DNA of 9,509 bases from Acidobacteriaceae bacterium (GCA_003135315.1 PLBD01000451.1:1-9509); one strand, 5' to 3'; numbered from the stretch's first letter, positions 1 through 6,351 are shown. Notes: a model not told the origin generated them from the sequence alone. Program-made: numbers and translations.

Positions 1-320
1 AATATGAATCGGTCTACGCATCTGCGGAAGTGAGAATCGTGCAGATGGCCCCCATTGCTAATTAAGCTGCAGCAATTCGGTGAGTTCCGCTGAACTGGAA
101 CTCGCGTGATCTACACCGGAATCGAGGTATTGCCATCGAAATTGGATGTGCGCGGGATCTCAGATTTCTTTAAGATGTTAACTGTAACAATGACCACGCC
201 CGCCGTACAAGGGTGTGCTTTTCCCGGAATGCGCCGCCCTGCGTTATCCGGCGTGCGAGGATTGAAAAGGACCGGCGTACACTTGGGCGTTGATCACCAT
301 CACTGGACAGCGACTCTCTG
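1..320. other. Region without a convincing gene
   Basis: No reading frame here has a credible start, ribosome binding site or recognisable protein. The short frames on both strands read as low-complexity or arginine- and proline-rich nonsense. The only structure I can point to is a perfect 7-bp inverted repeat, GAGTTCC at 82-88 and GGAACTC at 97-103, with an 8-nt loop and no T-run on either side. It is too weak to call a terminator. The minus-strand GloVer gene ends at 321, and I see no clear intrinsic terminator for it in this stretch. Confidence 0.6.
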
Positions 321-1643
321 CTACGGCATGATCTCCCACACGACGCCGCAGCCCTTGCTGCCGCAAGCACCTCCCGTATTACCGCCGTAATAGCTTGTGC
401 CGTAGAGATTGCCATTCGCGTCGAGCACCGGGCCTCCGTAAGGGGGGTACGCGCCCTCGCCACCATCGCTACTGCTGAAGTCGTGGAGATCGACCAAGAT
501 GCAGGTTTCGCTGCAGTTTTTCAGCTCGAATATCCAACCGTCGTTATTGGCGCCGCCATAATCGCACACTCCAAAAAAATCACCGGCTGCGTTCATGGCT
601 ACGCCACCATATTGGGCGCACGACGTGTGGAAGGTGTAAAGCATAGAGTAGGTGAACTCTCCGCCTGAGGGTGCAAGTTCGAAAACTACGCCATTTCGAT
701 TATCTCCCTGGCCGCCCCCCATCGTTGCCCCATAGAGGTTGCCGGCACCATCTATGATTAAGTCACCGAACGGATTTTCCCCATTCCCCGCGTCGAAGTA
801 AACCAGGACATTCTCCAGCCACCCCCCGTTGGAAGGCATGAGCTGGTAGACCATACCGCAGCCGGGGAAGTCGCAATTTTCTCCGCCTCCGTAGAATGTG
901 GTGCCGTATACATTGCCGGCGGTATCGAGGACCACACCTGCGTCTGGCTGGAACCCGTCAGTACCGCTGCCGAAGTCATGAATGACGCTCTCCGTGTATC
1001 CTCCGGCGGAGGGGGTCAGTTCGAACACAGTCCCGCAGCCCCCGGTTAAGCAATCATTGTAGTAACCGCCCCCACTCGTCGTGCCGTAGATGTTTCCAAA
1101 GCTGTCGAAGGCTAAATTCTCAACTAGCGGGTATGCCCCATCCGGGGCTCCCGTAAAGGTGTGAAGTACGCTTTCGCTCCAATAGCACAGTATTGCCTTG
1201 CATACCGTGAGCGGTGGTCTCAGTTCGAACACTGTCCCGTAGTTGTATTCACCACCCTTCCAAGTTGTGCCATATAAAGCGCTATTTGGGCCGATCCCTA
1301 CGCCCTCTGGGCTGGCACCATCGCTGCCCCCGGTAAATTCGTACAAGGGACTGAAAATCCAACTTGAATTGACCTGTTTTAGCTTGAAAACCGTGCCAGC
1401 ATTGCCGTTTCCGCCGTTTGCCGCCGTTCCGTACAGCCCTCCCCCAGGGCCGACCGTTACCCCGGCATAAGGGTTGGCCCCGTCCGCCCTGCCGGTGAAG
1501 TTGTGAAGCACGGTGAACGTCTGCGCCTGTGACGCTGGAATTACGCCAATTGCCAACGCAAAAGCGGTCGCCAGTAACAGGGCGATCATTGCGGTGTGCG
1601 AGATTGTGGGGGAAAGTGAACTCTGAAACTGTTTGCTCTGCAC
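321..1643 (-). CDS. Secreted GloVer tandem-repeat protein
   Basis: Predicted exported protein of 440 residues. The GTG at 1641-1643 is chosen as start because AAGGAGGA (minus strand, 1651-1658) sits 7 nt upstream. An ATG further upstream at 1724 lacks such support and would add 27 unrelated residues. Residues 1-40 form a signal peptide: polar N-region, hydrophobic core at about 19-35, and cleavage site ASQA before QTF. The rest is about seven repeats of 50-60 residues. Each has a strand of the 'VLHxFTGxxDGxxP' type, then 'GNLYGTTxxGG', then 'GTVFELxP'. Repeats 1-5 and 7 are clear; repeat 6 is degenerate (GDFFGVCDYGG). This is the pattern NCBI names 'choice-of-anchor tandem repeat GloVer-containing protein', which is abundant in Acidobacteriota. 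The repeats are likely to form a beta-propeller-like fold. No anchoring domain follows the last repeat, so it is probably secreted or loosely surface-bound. The substrate or partner is unknown. Confidence 0.88.
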   Translation of the reverse strand: MQSKQFQSSLSPTISHTAMIALLLATAFALAIGVIPASQAQTFTVLHNFTGRADGANPYAGVTVGPGGGLYGTAANGGNGNAGTVFKLKQVNSSWIFSPLYEFTGGSDGASPEGVGIGPNSALYGTTWKGGEYNYGTVFELRPPLTVCKAILCYWSESVLHTFTGAPDGAYPLVENLAFDSFGNIYGTTSGGGYYNDCLTGGCGTVFELTPSAGGYTESVIHDFGSGTDGFQPDAGVVLDTAGNVYGTTFYGGGENCDFPGCGMVYQLMPSNGGWLENVLVYFDAGNGENPFGDLIIDGAGNLYGATMGGGQGDNRNGVVFELAPSGGEFTYSMLYTFHTSCAQYGGVAMNAAGDFFGVCDYGGANNDGWIFELKNCSETCILVDLHDFSSSDGGEGAYPPYGGPVLDANGNLYGTSYYGGNTGGACGSKGCGVVWEIMP

Positions 1644-1650
1644 GGGCTTC

Positions 1651-1658
1651 TCCTCCTT
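1651..1658 (-). promoter_or_regulatory. Shine-Dalgarno site that fixes the GTG start
   Basis: AAGGAGGA on the minus strand lies 7 nt before the GTG at 1643. It is nearly a full match to the anti-Shine-Dalgarno sequence and is the main reason for preferring the GTG over the upstream ATG at 1724. It places the signal peptide correctly at the N terminus. Confidence 0.85.
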
Positions 1659-1702
1659 GCCATGTGGTTCAAATGAAAACTGGCCAAACGGACGAATGCA
1701 CT

Positions 1703-1720
1703 CGGATGCTTTAGCACCCG
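1703..1720 (-). promoter_or_regulatory. Leader hairpin upstream of the GloVer gene
   Basis: On the minus strand CGGGTGC and GCATCCG pair over 7 bp (one G-U pair) around a UAAA tetraloop. The hairpin sits about 60 nt upstream of the GTG start. With the candidate promoter at 1726-1755 the transcript would begin at or near the base of this hairpin, so it could act as a 5'-terminal stabilising stem-loop or as part of a structured leader. The pairing is seen directly; the function is inference. Confidence 0.45.
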
Positions 1721-1725
1721 CCACG

Positions 1726-1755
1726 ATTTCACGCCTGCGGGGTGTGGTTTGTCAG
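1726..1755 (-). promoter_or_regulatory. Candidate sigma-70 promoter for the GloVer gene
   Basis: Minus strand: CTGACA (1755-1750, five of six matches to the -35 consensus), an 18-nt spacer, then TGAAAT (1731-1726, four of six matches to the -10). The leader to the GTG start would be about 75 nt. The -10 is only moderate and the spacer is one base over the optimum. Confidence 0.35.
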
Positions 1756-1820
1756 TGACCGCTGCCGCTTCCCAACGTGATGGCCGGAAGGGCAGGGTCT
1801 GGCGCTGTCATAACGCCGGT

Positions 1821-2219
1821 CTAGCGCCTTTTAGGCGCGGGCGCCTTCGCCTCTTCGCGCTCGAGGACTTCCTTCGCACGAAACTTAGCGATCCGATCGA
1901 TAAGCCTGACGGGAACCGGCGCGGAAAGTGGGAACCGGATCGTGCCCTTATCTACCTCGTACGGTGCAAGTTCGTGCTTGAATGCGGCGACCACGCTATC
2001 GGTAGCGGCGTAGAGGGCATAGTGTTGCTTCCATCCGGCGAAGTAGAGCACGCGGCCGCCCCGCAGTTTGTACGTGGGCATCTTATAAGAGATCACTTCT
2101 TCGGCTTCAGGCACCGCCTTGCGGATGGTGCTTCGCACGCGCTTCAGTGCTTCCCGGAGTGCCTCGGGCTGCGCAGAGATGTACTCGTCCACGGACTTGT
2201 AGTCGTTGTTTGCAACCAT
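1821..2219 (-). CDS. DUF1801 (YdhG-like, frataxin-fold) protein
   Basis: Small cytosolic protein of 132 residues, normal length for the DUF1801/YdhG family. Some members are annotated as iron chaperones because the fold resembles frataxin/CyaY, but a biochemical role is not settled. The family pattern is visible in order: an N-terminal helix opening 'YISAQPE' (14-20); a long charged helix; the signature SYKMPTYK (44-51); a strand and glycine turn, then 'VLYFAGWKQHYALY' (57-70); and 'KGTIRFPL' (91-98) before a C-terminal helix. The tail (about 122-132) is rich in Lys, Arg, Ala and Pro. The ATG at 2219 gives the usual N terminus, but the site before it is weak: AAGG lies only one base away and GAAAG a little further upstream. 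It starts 39 nt after the TMEM175-like gene on the same strand, so the two are probably co-transcribed. A short inverted repeat (GCGCC-TTTTA-GGCGC, 1824-1838) overlaps the last codons but lacks a T-run. Confidence 0.82.
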   Translation of the reverse strand: MVANNDYKSVDEYISAQPEALREALKRVRSTIRKAVPEAEEVISYKMPTYKLRGGRVLYFAGWKQHYALYAATDSVVAAFKHELAPYEVDKGTIRFPLSAPVPVRLIDRIAKFRAKEVLEREEAKAPAPKRR

Positions 2220-2258
2220 ACCTTGGCTTTCGCGGCGCAGACTACGGGTACTGTTGTA

Positions 2259-2891
2259 TCATGTGCGCCGCCGCCCCGGAATGCGCGGAGCTATCGCATA
2301 GTAGAGTTGCACCAGGACGATGAACCCGATACTCCAATACGTATTCAGGAAGACGCACAGCAGCGCTCCAAGGGCATACAGCGACTGCCCCATCACGATG
2401 CGGCGCTTGATGGCCGCCTGAATCTCTGCCGGCAGGTCCGGTTTCACCAGCCCCGCCCCCAGCGCGCATACCCAACTCAAGTACAGCGTGGCTCCCAGCA
2501 GCGCAATGTTCAGCCAATAGACAAGCAGCGCGGAACGGTACCTGACGAACTCCGCCAGCAGCGCCGTCGAGAAGGGCGTGATCGAAACCAGGAACAGGAA
2601 TGCCAGGTGGATCCACGACAGGCTGCGATCGGAGCGCGCCAGGTGATTCAGTTGGGTCTGCTGTCCGACCCAGAAGATCCCCAGTGTCAGGAAGCTCATC
2701 ATGTACATGACGAGCCGTGGCGACAGCGCCACCAGGGCGCGCCAAAGGTCGCGTTCGCTGTGCACCGCTTCCGCCGCGGGCGCGCGCAGGTCCAGGACGA
2801 GCAACGTCATCGCCACGGCGAAGATGCCATCGCTCAACGCCGCCAGCCGTTCCACGCTTTGCCCGGCGATCTGGTTATAGGACGTTGTCAC
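2259..2891 (-). CDS. TMEM175-type potassium channel (DUF1211)
   Basis: Predicted inner-membrane protein of 210 residues, the usual size for single-repeat bacterial TMEM175 channels, which assemble as tetramers and conduct K+. Six hydrophobic helices can be placed at roughly 18-36, 56-76, 92-112, 121-143, 167-183 and 185-202. The helix-1 signature R-x3-F-S-D is present as R15-L-A-A-L-S-D21, followed by GIFAVAMTLLVLDL. The usual Phe is Leu here. Downstream family features are also clear: 'FWVGQQTQLNHL' after helix 2, 'DRSLSWIHLAFLF' leading into helix 3, then 'PFSTALLAEF'. The C terminus is basic (RRR). The start is GTG, with AAGAAGG 9 nt upstream on the minus strand. A 4-codon ATG...TGA mini-frame in another frame overlaps this start. 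It leads the likely two-gene unit with the DUF1801 gene. Identification as the family is firm; ion selectivity is inferred from the family. Confidence 0.88.
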   Translation of the reverse strand: MTTSYNQIAGQSVERLAALSDGIFAVAMTLLVLDLRAPAAEAVHSERDLWRALVALSPRLVMYMMSFLTLGIFWVGQQTQLNHLARSDRSLSWIHLAFLFLVSITPFSTALLAEFVRYRSALLVYWLNIALLGATLYLSWVCALGAGLVKPDLPAEIQAAIKRRIVMGQSLYALGALLCVFLNTYWSIGFIVLVQLYYAIAPRIPGRRRT

Positions 2892-3007
2892 GGAGCCATA
2901 CCTTCTTTGTCAGGATATCCTTAGATCGCTGCCGGTAGTTCAACGTCGCATCTTCCTGACGCGGGTAGGCGTACGTTCTCCCTATTCATCGACAAGCCCT
3001 TCCATGC

Positions 3008-3027
3008 TATTTATCTATAGGTAAATA
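3008..3027. promoter_or_regulatory. AT-rich 20-bp near-perfect palindrome, candidate operator
   Basis: TATTTATCTA followed directly by TAGGTAAATA. The two 10-bp halves are complementary except at one position, with no spacer. It is AT-rich inside a GC-rich region and lies about 117 bp upstream of the TMEM175 start and about 745 bp upstream of the first Tad gene. The size and symmetry fit a binding site for a dimeric regulator. Which gene it would control cannot be told from the sequence. Confidence 0.4.
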
Positions 3028-3351
3028 ACACTTTAATGCCGCGGAGATTCCCGGAGCCGAAGGTTCCCTTCCCGCCGCTTACAAGCTGCCTGCACCGCAC
3101 GTCAACATATGCAAAATGCATGATTGCCGCAGGGTTATTCAGTAACTTTGGGGAATGTGACTTTCGTTCGAGAAAGCTTGATCTGCCATGCCCAGATTCG
3201 CGGCGAACCGAGCTATAGTGACAGCCTGTCCCGGCATCTTGCCTAAGCCGAGCGGAAAAGACGAATGCCGGCCTGGTTTCAGTTTGACGGAGGTGGTGGA
3301 TCAACCTTCGACCTAGGTGCGAAAAATAGTGGCGTTCCTGCGGGAAAATAC

Positions 3352-3380
3352 TTGCATCTATAAGGTTGCCGACATAAAAT
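3352..3380 (+). promoter_or_regulatory. Candidate sigma-70 promoter upstream of the Tad operon
   Basis: TTGCAT (3352-3357), an exact 17-nt spacer, and TAAAAT (3375-3380, five of six matches to the -10). If used, it would give a 5' leader of about 385 nt before the first TadE-like gene. The -35 is weak (three of six), so this is only a candidate. Confidence 0.35.
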
Positions 3381-3402
3381 GTTTTGGATTGCAGCTTCCT
3401 TT

Positions 3403-3444
3403 TTCGGAATTCCGTTACGTTCGGCTATTCGGATAATTTCCGTT
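3403..3444. repeat. Two direct copies of a short palindromic motif
   Basis: TTCGGAATTCCGTT (3403-3416, containing the perfect palindrome CGGAATTCCG) recurs as TTCGGATAATTTCCGTT (3428-3444) with three extra bases in the middle. The copies start 25 bp apart and are downstream of the candidate promoter. They could be paired regulator sites, but chance cannot be excluded for motifs this short. Confidence 0.35.
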
Positions 3445-3755
3445 CCGGCGTGCGGCTGATGAAGGGGATGCATGAGAGTCGTTATAACTGCTGGCCGCCG
3501 CGCTCCTGGGATCGTCCGTTAATCAGTACGAGGCACTAAGGGGAGCGCGTTTCTACCGCTGGCAGAGGTCCTTGGATTATTTCTAGCTCCCGGGAAGTGA
3601 TGCATGCTTCGGAGCGATTCGGCCTAATATCGCGGGGTTGAGAATTCCACGGCGGGCGGCTGGTTGCCCTCTGTTGGCCTATGCTGACAGGCCGATGTGA
3701 TTCGAACGGTAGCAGCGCCGGCGCGGTGAGTTTTCCCCACGCGGCAAGTAAGGCG

Positions 3756-3762
3756 AGGAGGT
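3756..3762 (+). promoter_or_regulatory. Shine-Dalgarno site of the first TadE-like gene
   Basis: AGGAGGT lies 9 nt upstream of the ATG at 3772. It is a full-strength site and supports both the start codon and good translation of the first gene of the Tad operon. Confidence 0.85.
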
Positions 3763-3771
3763 CCTAACGAG

Positions 3772-4248
3772 ATGAGAAAAAGAAACGATTCCGGTCAAGC
3801 GTTCATAGAGTTTGCGCTCTGCCTGTCGATTTTCCTTGTTCTGCTGATGGGAACCATCGAGTTTGGATTTATGTTCTCTACGAAGGTTACCCTGCAGAAC
3901 GCTGTGCGGCAGGCGGGACGCTACGCCATCACCGGGCAATGCGTGGGCGGGGTCGGCTCGTGCACTGAATCCAGGTACAACTCAATCATCTCGGTTATCG
4001 AAAGCGCCTCGGACGGCCTCATCAACAGCAATAACGTCTGCGTCGTCAGCATAACGTGTTCCAATATCAGCGGGGGATGCCCCGTACAATCTGGGGGCGC
4101 TGGTGGGCCGGGTGACCTGATCACCATTACCATCACCTACCCTTATCATTTCTTGACCGGACCCATTTCGAGGTTTTTTAAGAGCGGGTACACCATCACG
4201 GTAGGTGGTTCTTTCACCAATGAAATGTTTCCACCGAGCCAGAGTTAG
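3772..4248 (+). CDS. TadE-like pseudopilin, first copy
   Basis: Predicted membrane-anchored pseudopilin-like protein of 158 residues, typical TadE size. After a short basic, polar N terminus comes G8-QAFI-E13, matching the G-x4-E processing motif of Tad pseudopilins, which are cleaved by a TadV-type prepilin peptidase. One transmembrane helix follows (about 14-34, AFIEFALCLSIFLVLLMG...), then the family segment 'EFGFMFSTKVTLQNAVRQAGRYAITG' in outline (30-55). The ectodomain carries five cysteines (57, 64, 90, 96, 103) and a glycine-rich stretch near 101-112, then a beta-rich end (ITITITYPYHF). In known Tad systems TadE is a minor pseudopilin needed for Flp pilus assembly. It is followed after 7 nt by a second TadE-like gene and then a TadG-like gene. 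No Tad motor, secretin or peptidase gene is in the window, so the partners would have to be encoded elsewhere. Confidence 0.87.
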   Translation: MRKRNDSGQAFIEFALCLSIFLVLLMGTIEFGFMFSTKVTLQNAVRQAGRYAITGQCVGGVGSCTESRYNSIISVIESASDGLINSNNVCVVSITCSNISGGCPVQSGGAGGPGDLITITITYPYHFLTGPISRFFKSGYTITVGGSFTNEMFPPSQS

Positions 4249-4255
4249 GGGGCGT

Positions 4256-4819
4256 ATGACGACAAAGATGAATAGAGAAGAGTCGGGCCAGGCGCTGATC
4301 GAATTGTCGTTCGCGTTAGTCATCCTGTGTGTCTTCGTCTTTGGCATCATTGACTTCGGTCGGGCCATCTACGACGTCCAAGTCATGAAAAACCTGGTCG
4401 GCGAGGGTTCCAGCATGGCTTCCCGGCAAGGCCTTCCAAGTCTTGGGAACACAGCCACAACGGTGGCTGCGGACGCGGGACGGGACCTGAACATGAGCAC
4501 GGCGGGATGCGTCATAGTCACCCAGGTTTCCAACATGGGATCAGGGTCTATCCAGGTCACTGGCCAGGCTTCCAGCGGTGGGATCTCCGGGACCGCCGCG
4601 TGCAGAAGTAAAGTAGGCTGCGTCTCAGGCACATCAGGCTGCGGGAGCTCGAACGCTACCGTCCCCTCTGCGGTAACTAACGCGCTGACAACGGAAGGCA
4701 CGAATTCGGCCATTTATGTGACTGAGATCTACTACAATTTCCAGACCATCACGCCCGTAACGGCCCTGCTAGGCAGTAGCGTGATGCCGTCTCAGTTTTA
4801 CGCCGTGGCGTATTACTAA
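4256..4819 (+). CDS. TadE-like pseudopilin, second copy
   Basis: Predicted membrane-anchored pseudopilin-like protein of 187 residues. I start it at the ATG at 4256, 7 nt after the previous stop, with AGGGGG (4247-4252) just before it. That spacing is short (3 nt), so the in-frame ATG at 4268 is a real alternative. Starts further upstream would overlap the preceding gene and add residues unlike the family. The motif G11-QALI-E16 matches the pseudopilin processing site. A transmembrane helix (about 17-33) is followed by 'IIDFGRAIYDVQVMKNLVGEGS' in outline, the usual TadE juxtamembrane segment. The ectodomain is rich in Gly, Ser and Thr and has four cysteines (85, 116, 122, 129), three of them within 14 residues. 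The C terminus ends in a hydrophobic, tyrosine-rich strand. It has the same architecture as the upstream gene but is clearly diverged, consistent with two different minor pseudopilins of one apparatus. Confidence 0.85.
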   Translation: MTTKMNREESGQALIELSFALVILCVFVFGIIDFGRAIYDVQVMKNLVGEGSSMASRQGLPSLGNTATTVAADAGRDLNMSTAGCVIVTQVSNMGSGSIQVTGQASSGGISGTAACRSKVGCVSGTSGCGSSNATVPSAVTNALTTEGTNSAIYVTEIYYNFQTITPVTALLGSSVMPSQFYAVAYY

Positions 4820-4833
4820 GCGAGAGGTTTGAT

Positions 4834-6210
4834 ATGCGCAAATCGAGTATTGGCAAAAGCGATCAAGGCCAGACCATAGTCATTTACGCTCTCATTGTGC
4901 CCATCCTGATTCTGTTTACGGGATTGGCCATCGACGCGGGAATCCTTTACGTCACCAAGGCCAAACTCTCCACGGCGGTGGATGGCGCAACTCTCACCGG
5001 CATGAAGAACTTGCCGTCAGGACACACGACTGCTGCGGCCCTGGCCGCCGATATTTTTGACGCCAATTACGGCCCCAATCCGCCGACGCCGAGCATTACG
5101 TTTCCTGTCGATCAATACGGCGACCAGCAGGTCCAGGTGACGGCCACGGCTCAAGTGCACACCCTCTTTATGCGCTACCTCTCGCAGTGGCGGGACGTAC
5201 CGGTGGTTGACACCGCGGTGGCAACTCGCGGCAAACTCGTAATGTCCATCGTGCTGGACCGCTCCGGCTCAATGACCTCCGATGGCGGCGAAACGGCGCT
5301 GGTATCGGCCGTCCCAACGTTCGTCAGCATGTTCGATAACACGACCGACGAGGTTGCGCTGCTTAGCTTCTCCTCCAACGCGCGCATTGACGTTCCTATC
5401 GGCTACAACTTCACGACCCCGATTTCCAATGCTGTCTCCAGCATGGTGTTCACCGGCGGGACGTTCGGCACGGGAGCAGGCACCAGAGCAATTCAAAGTG
5501 CAACCATGGGCGCCCCTATGTCGATGGCCGACGCCCAGAACAATAGCGTTACCGTTAATCCGGGGCAGAACGTAATTAGAGTTCTGGTGTATTTCACTGA
5601 CGGCTTGATGAATGCCTCGCAGGACACTTTCTATTGCGGGCCCTCGGCCCCGAATACGCTTCTCAATTACGGAGGATACGACTCAGGGACCACGGTCAGC
5701 TTCCTGGATCCTACCTGCAGCCCATCTGCAACCGGCACCGGTTGCACGAATGAGTCGGGCCATATAAGTATCCTGGACACTTGCAACAACGGCTGCTCGT
5801 CAAGTACTGGCTTCAAGTACGACGCCGCCGGCGACATCTGCAAGAATGCCAGCGGGGGAAATGTAACCACGTTTCTTTCTCAGCAAACCGGGCTGCAGAC
5901 GGCCTTTACGCGGGCCAATGTCACGGCTGAAACCCAGTACCGGGCCATTCAGACCGCCTATGCAATGCGTACTGAGACCGTTCCCACATATATTTTCACC
6001 ATGGGCTTGAGCACCAGCGTTGACCCAAGCACGGCGGCTTTCCTGGCACAACTTGCCAATGACCCTAACTATCCGGCTACGTTCATTCCAGGCCAGCCGG
6101 CAGGAGAGTTTTTCTGGATTCCCAACTGTCCCGGGGCGACCTGTACCGCTGACCTGACCACCGCATTCCAGACGATCGCGTCCAGAGTTCTCTTGCGGTT
6201 AACGCAGTAG
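4834..6210 (+). CDS. TadG-like protein with von Willebrand factor A domain
   Basis: Predicted 458-residue envelope protein, last gene of the Tad operon. GAGAGG (4822-4827) lies 6 nt before the ATG and the gap to the previous gene is 14 nt. An N-terminal TadG-type anchor (about 13-40, GQTIVIYALIVPILILFTG) lacks the Glu of the pseudopilin site: G12-QTIV-I17. It is followed by 'AIDAGILYVTKAKLSTAVDGATL' in outline. A VWA domain starts near residue 134 and has a complete metal-ion-dependent adhesion site: D142-R-S-G-S146, T210 in 'GGTFGTGAGT', and D256 in 'YFTDG'. This implies divalent-metal binding and protein-protein adhesion. After D256 come eight cysteines (268, 295, 304, 317, 321, 336, 432, 437), six of them in a Gly/Ser/Thr-rich insert before the last helices. 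TadG proteins are thought to anchor or stabilise the Tad pilus in the envelope; some VWA-bearing forms are suspected adhesins. The role here is inferred. Confidence 0.87.
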   Translation: MRKSSIGKSDQGQTIVIYALIVPILILFTGLAIDAGILYVTKAKLSTAVDGATLTGMKNLPSGHTTAAALAADIFDANYGPNPPTPSITFPVDQYGDQQVQVTATAQVHTLFMRYLSQWRDVPVVDTAVATRGKLVMSIVLDRSGSMTSDGGETALVSAVPTFVSMFDNTTDEVALLSFSSNARIDVPIGYNFTTPISNAVSSMVFTGGTFGTGAGTRAIQSATMGAPMSMADAQNNSVTVNPGQNVIRVLVYFTDGLMNASQDTFYCGPSAPNTLLNYGGYDSGTTVSFLDPTCSPSATGTGCTNESGHISILDTCNNGCSSSTGFKYDAAGDICKNASGGNVTTFLSQQTGLQTAFTRANVTAETQYRAIQTAYAMRTETVPTYIFTMGLSTSVDPSTAAFLAQLANDPNYPATFIPGQPAGEFFWIPNCPGATCTADLTTAFQTIASRVLLRLTQ

Positions 6211-6228
6211 CCTCAACGGCCGCTTTGC

Positions 6229-6260
6229 AAGGGCGCAGCTTCGGCTGCGCCCTTATTCTT
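6229..6260 (+). terminator. Intrinsic terminator of the Tad operon
   Basis: AAGGGCGCAGC (6229-6239) and GCTGCGCCCTT (6244-6254) form a perfect 11-bp stem closed by a TTCG tetraloop, followed by a T-rich tail (ATTCTT). It lies 19 nt after the TadG stop. It separates the Tad operon from the toxin-antitoxin genes downstream. Confidence 0.93.
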
Positions 6261-6315
6261 GCCATCACACGGGACGACGACGGCCAGGCTCCTCCTCCGA
6301 ACCCCGGCTCAAGGC

Positions 6316-6351
6316 TTGCCGCTAAAGTGACAGAATGATACAATAGTGTCA
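6316..6351 (+). promoter_or_regulatory. Promoter and candidate autoregulatory operator of the vapBC-like module
   Basis: TTGCCG (6316-6321), a 17-nt spacer and TACAAT (6339-6344, five of six matches) make a good sigma-70 promoter about 25 bp before the antitoxin start. The -10 lies between the inverted half-sites TGACA (6328-6332) and TGTCA (6347-6351), which are 19 bp apart, about two helical turns. A third TGACA occurs at 6366-6370, over the start codon. AbrB/MazE-type antitoxins typically repress their own promoter, so these half-sites are a plausible operator. The regulation is inferred. Confidence 0.6.

Larger units (their letters stand above)
2892..3771. other. Divergent intergenic region, no gene recognised
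   Basis: This 880-bp gap separates the minus-strand TMEM175 gene from the plus-strand Tad operon. The short frames inside it lack ribosome binding sites and recognisable sequence, so I call none of them. It contains several inverted repeats: a 20-bp near-palindrome at 3008-3027; CTTTC/GAAAG at 3161-3176; CCGGCAT/ATGCCGG at 3231-3271; a repeated palindromic motif at 3403-3444; and GGCCT/AGGCC at 3676-3693. It also has a candidate plus-strand promoter at 3352-3380. The length suggests a long leader or complex control of the Tad operon, or a decayed gene that I cannot recognise. Confidence 0.55.

Noticed and set aside
248..278. Direct repeat CCGGCGT 24 bp apart
   Set aside because: Only seven bases in GC-rich DNA, with no flanking mobile element; expected by chance.
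1690..1760. Possible c-di-GMP (GEMM) riboswitch in the GloVer leader, from 'GACAAACC' and 'GGTGCTAAAGC'
   Set aside because: The resemblance to the conserved core is only partial, and the required paired elements and 'GCAAAGCC' receptor are not present.
2242..2745. Minus-strand frame of 167 codons in the TMEM175 region
   Set aside because: Out of frame with the channel gene and without membrane helices or a recognisable domain; a shadow of GC-rich coding DNA.
1749..2924. Open frame of 391 codons on the plus strand
   Set aside because: It runs antisense across the DUF1801 and TMEM175 genes, is rich in Arg, Gln and His, and resembles no protein family. Both minus-strand genes have clear family signatures.
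3011..3304. Minus-strand frame of 97 codons in the intergenic region
   Set aside because: No ribosome binding site, no domain, and its end covers the AT-rich palindrome at 3008-3027; not supported as a gene.
3690..3715. tRNA T-loop-like sequence (GTTCGAATC on the minus strand)
   Set aside because: The flanking five bases on each side do not pair, and no acceptor, D or anticodon arms can be built around it.
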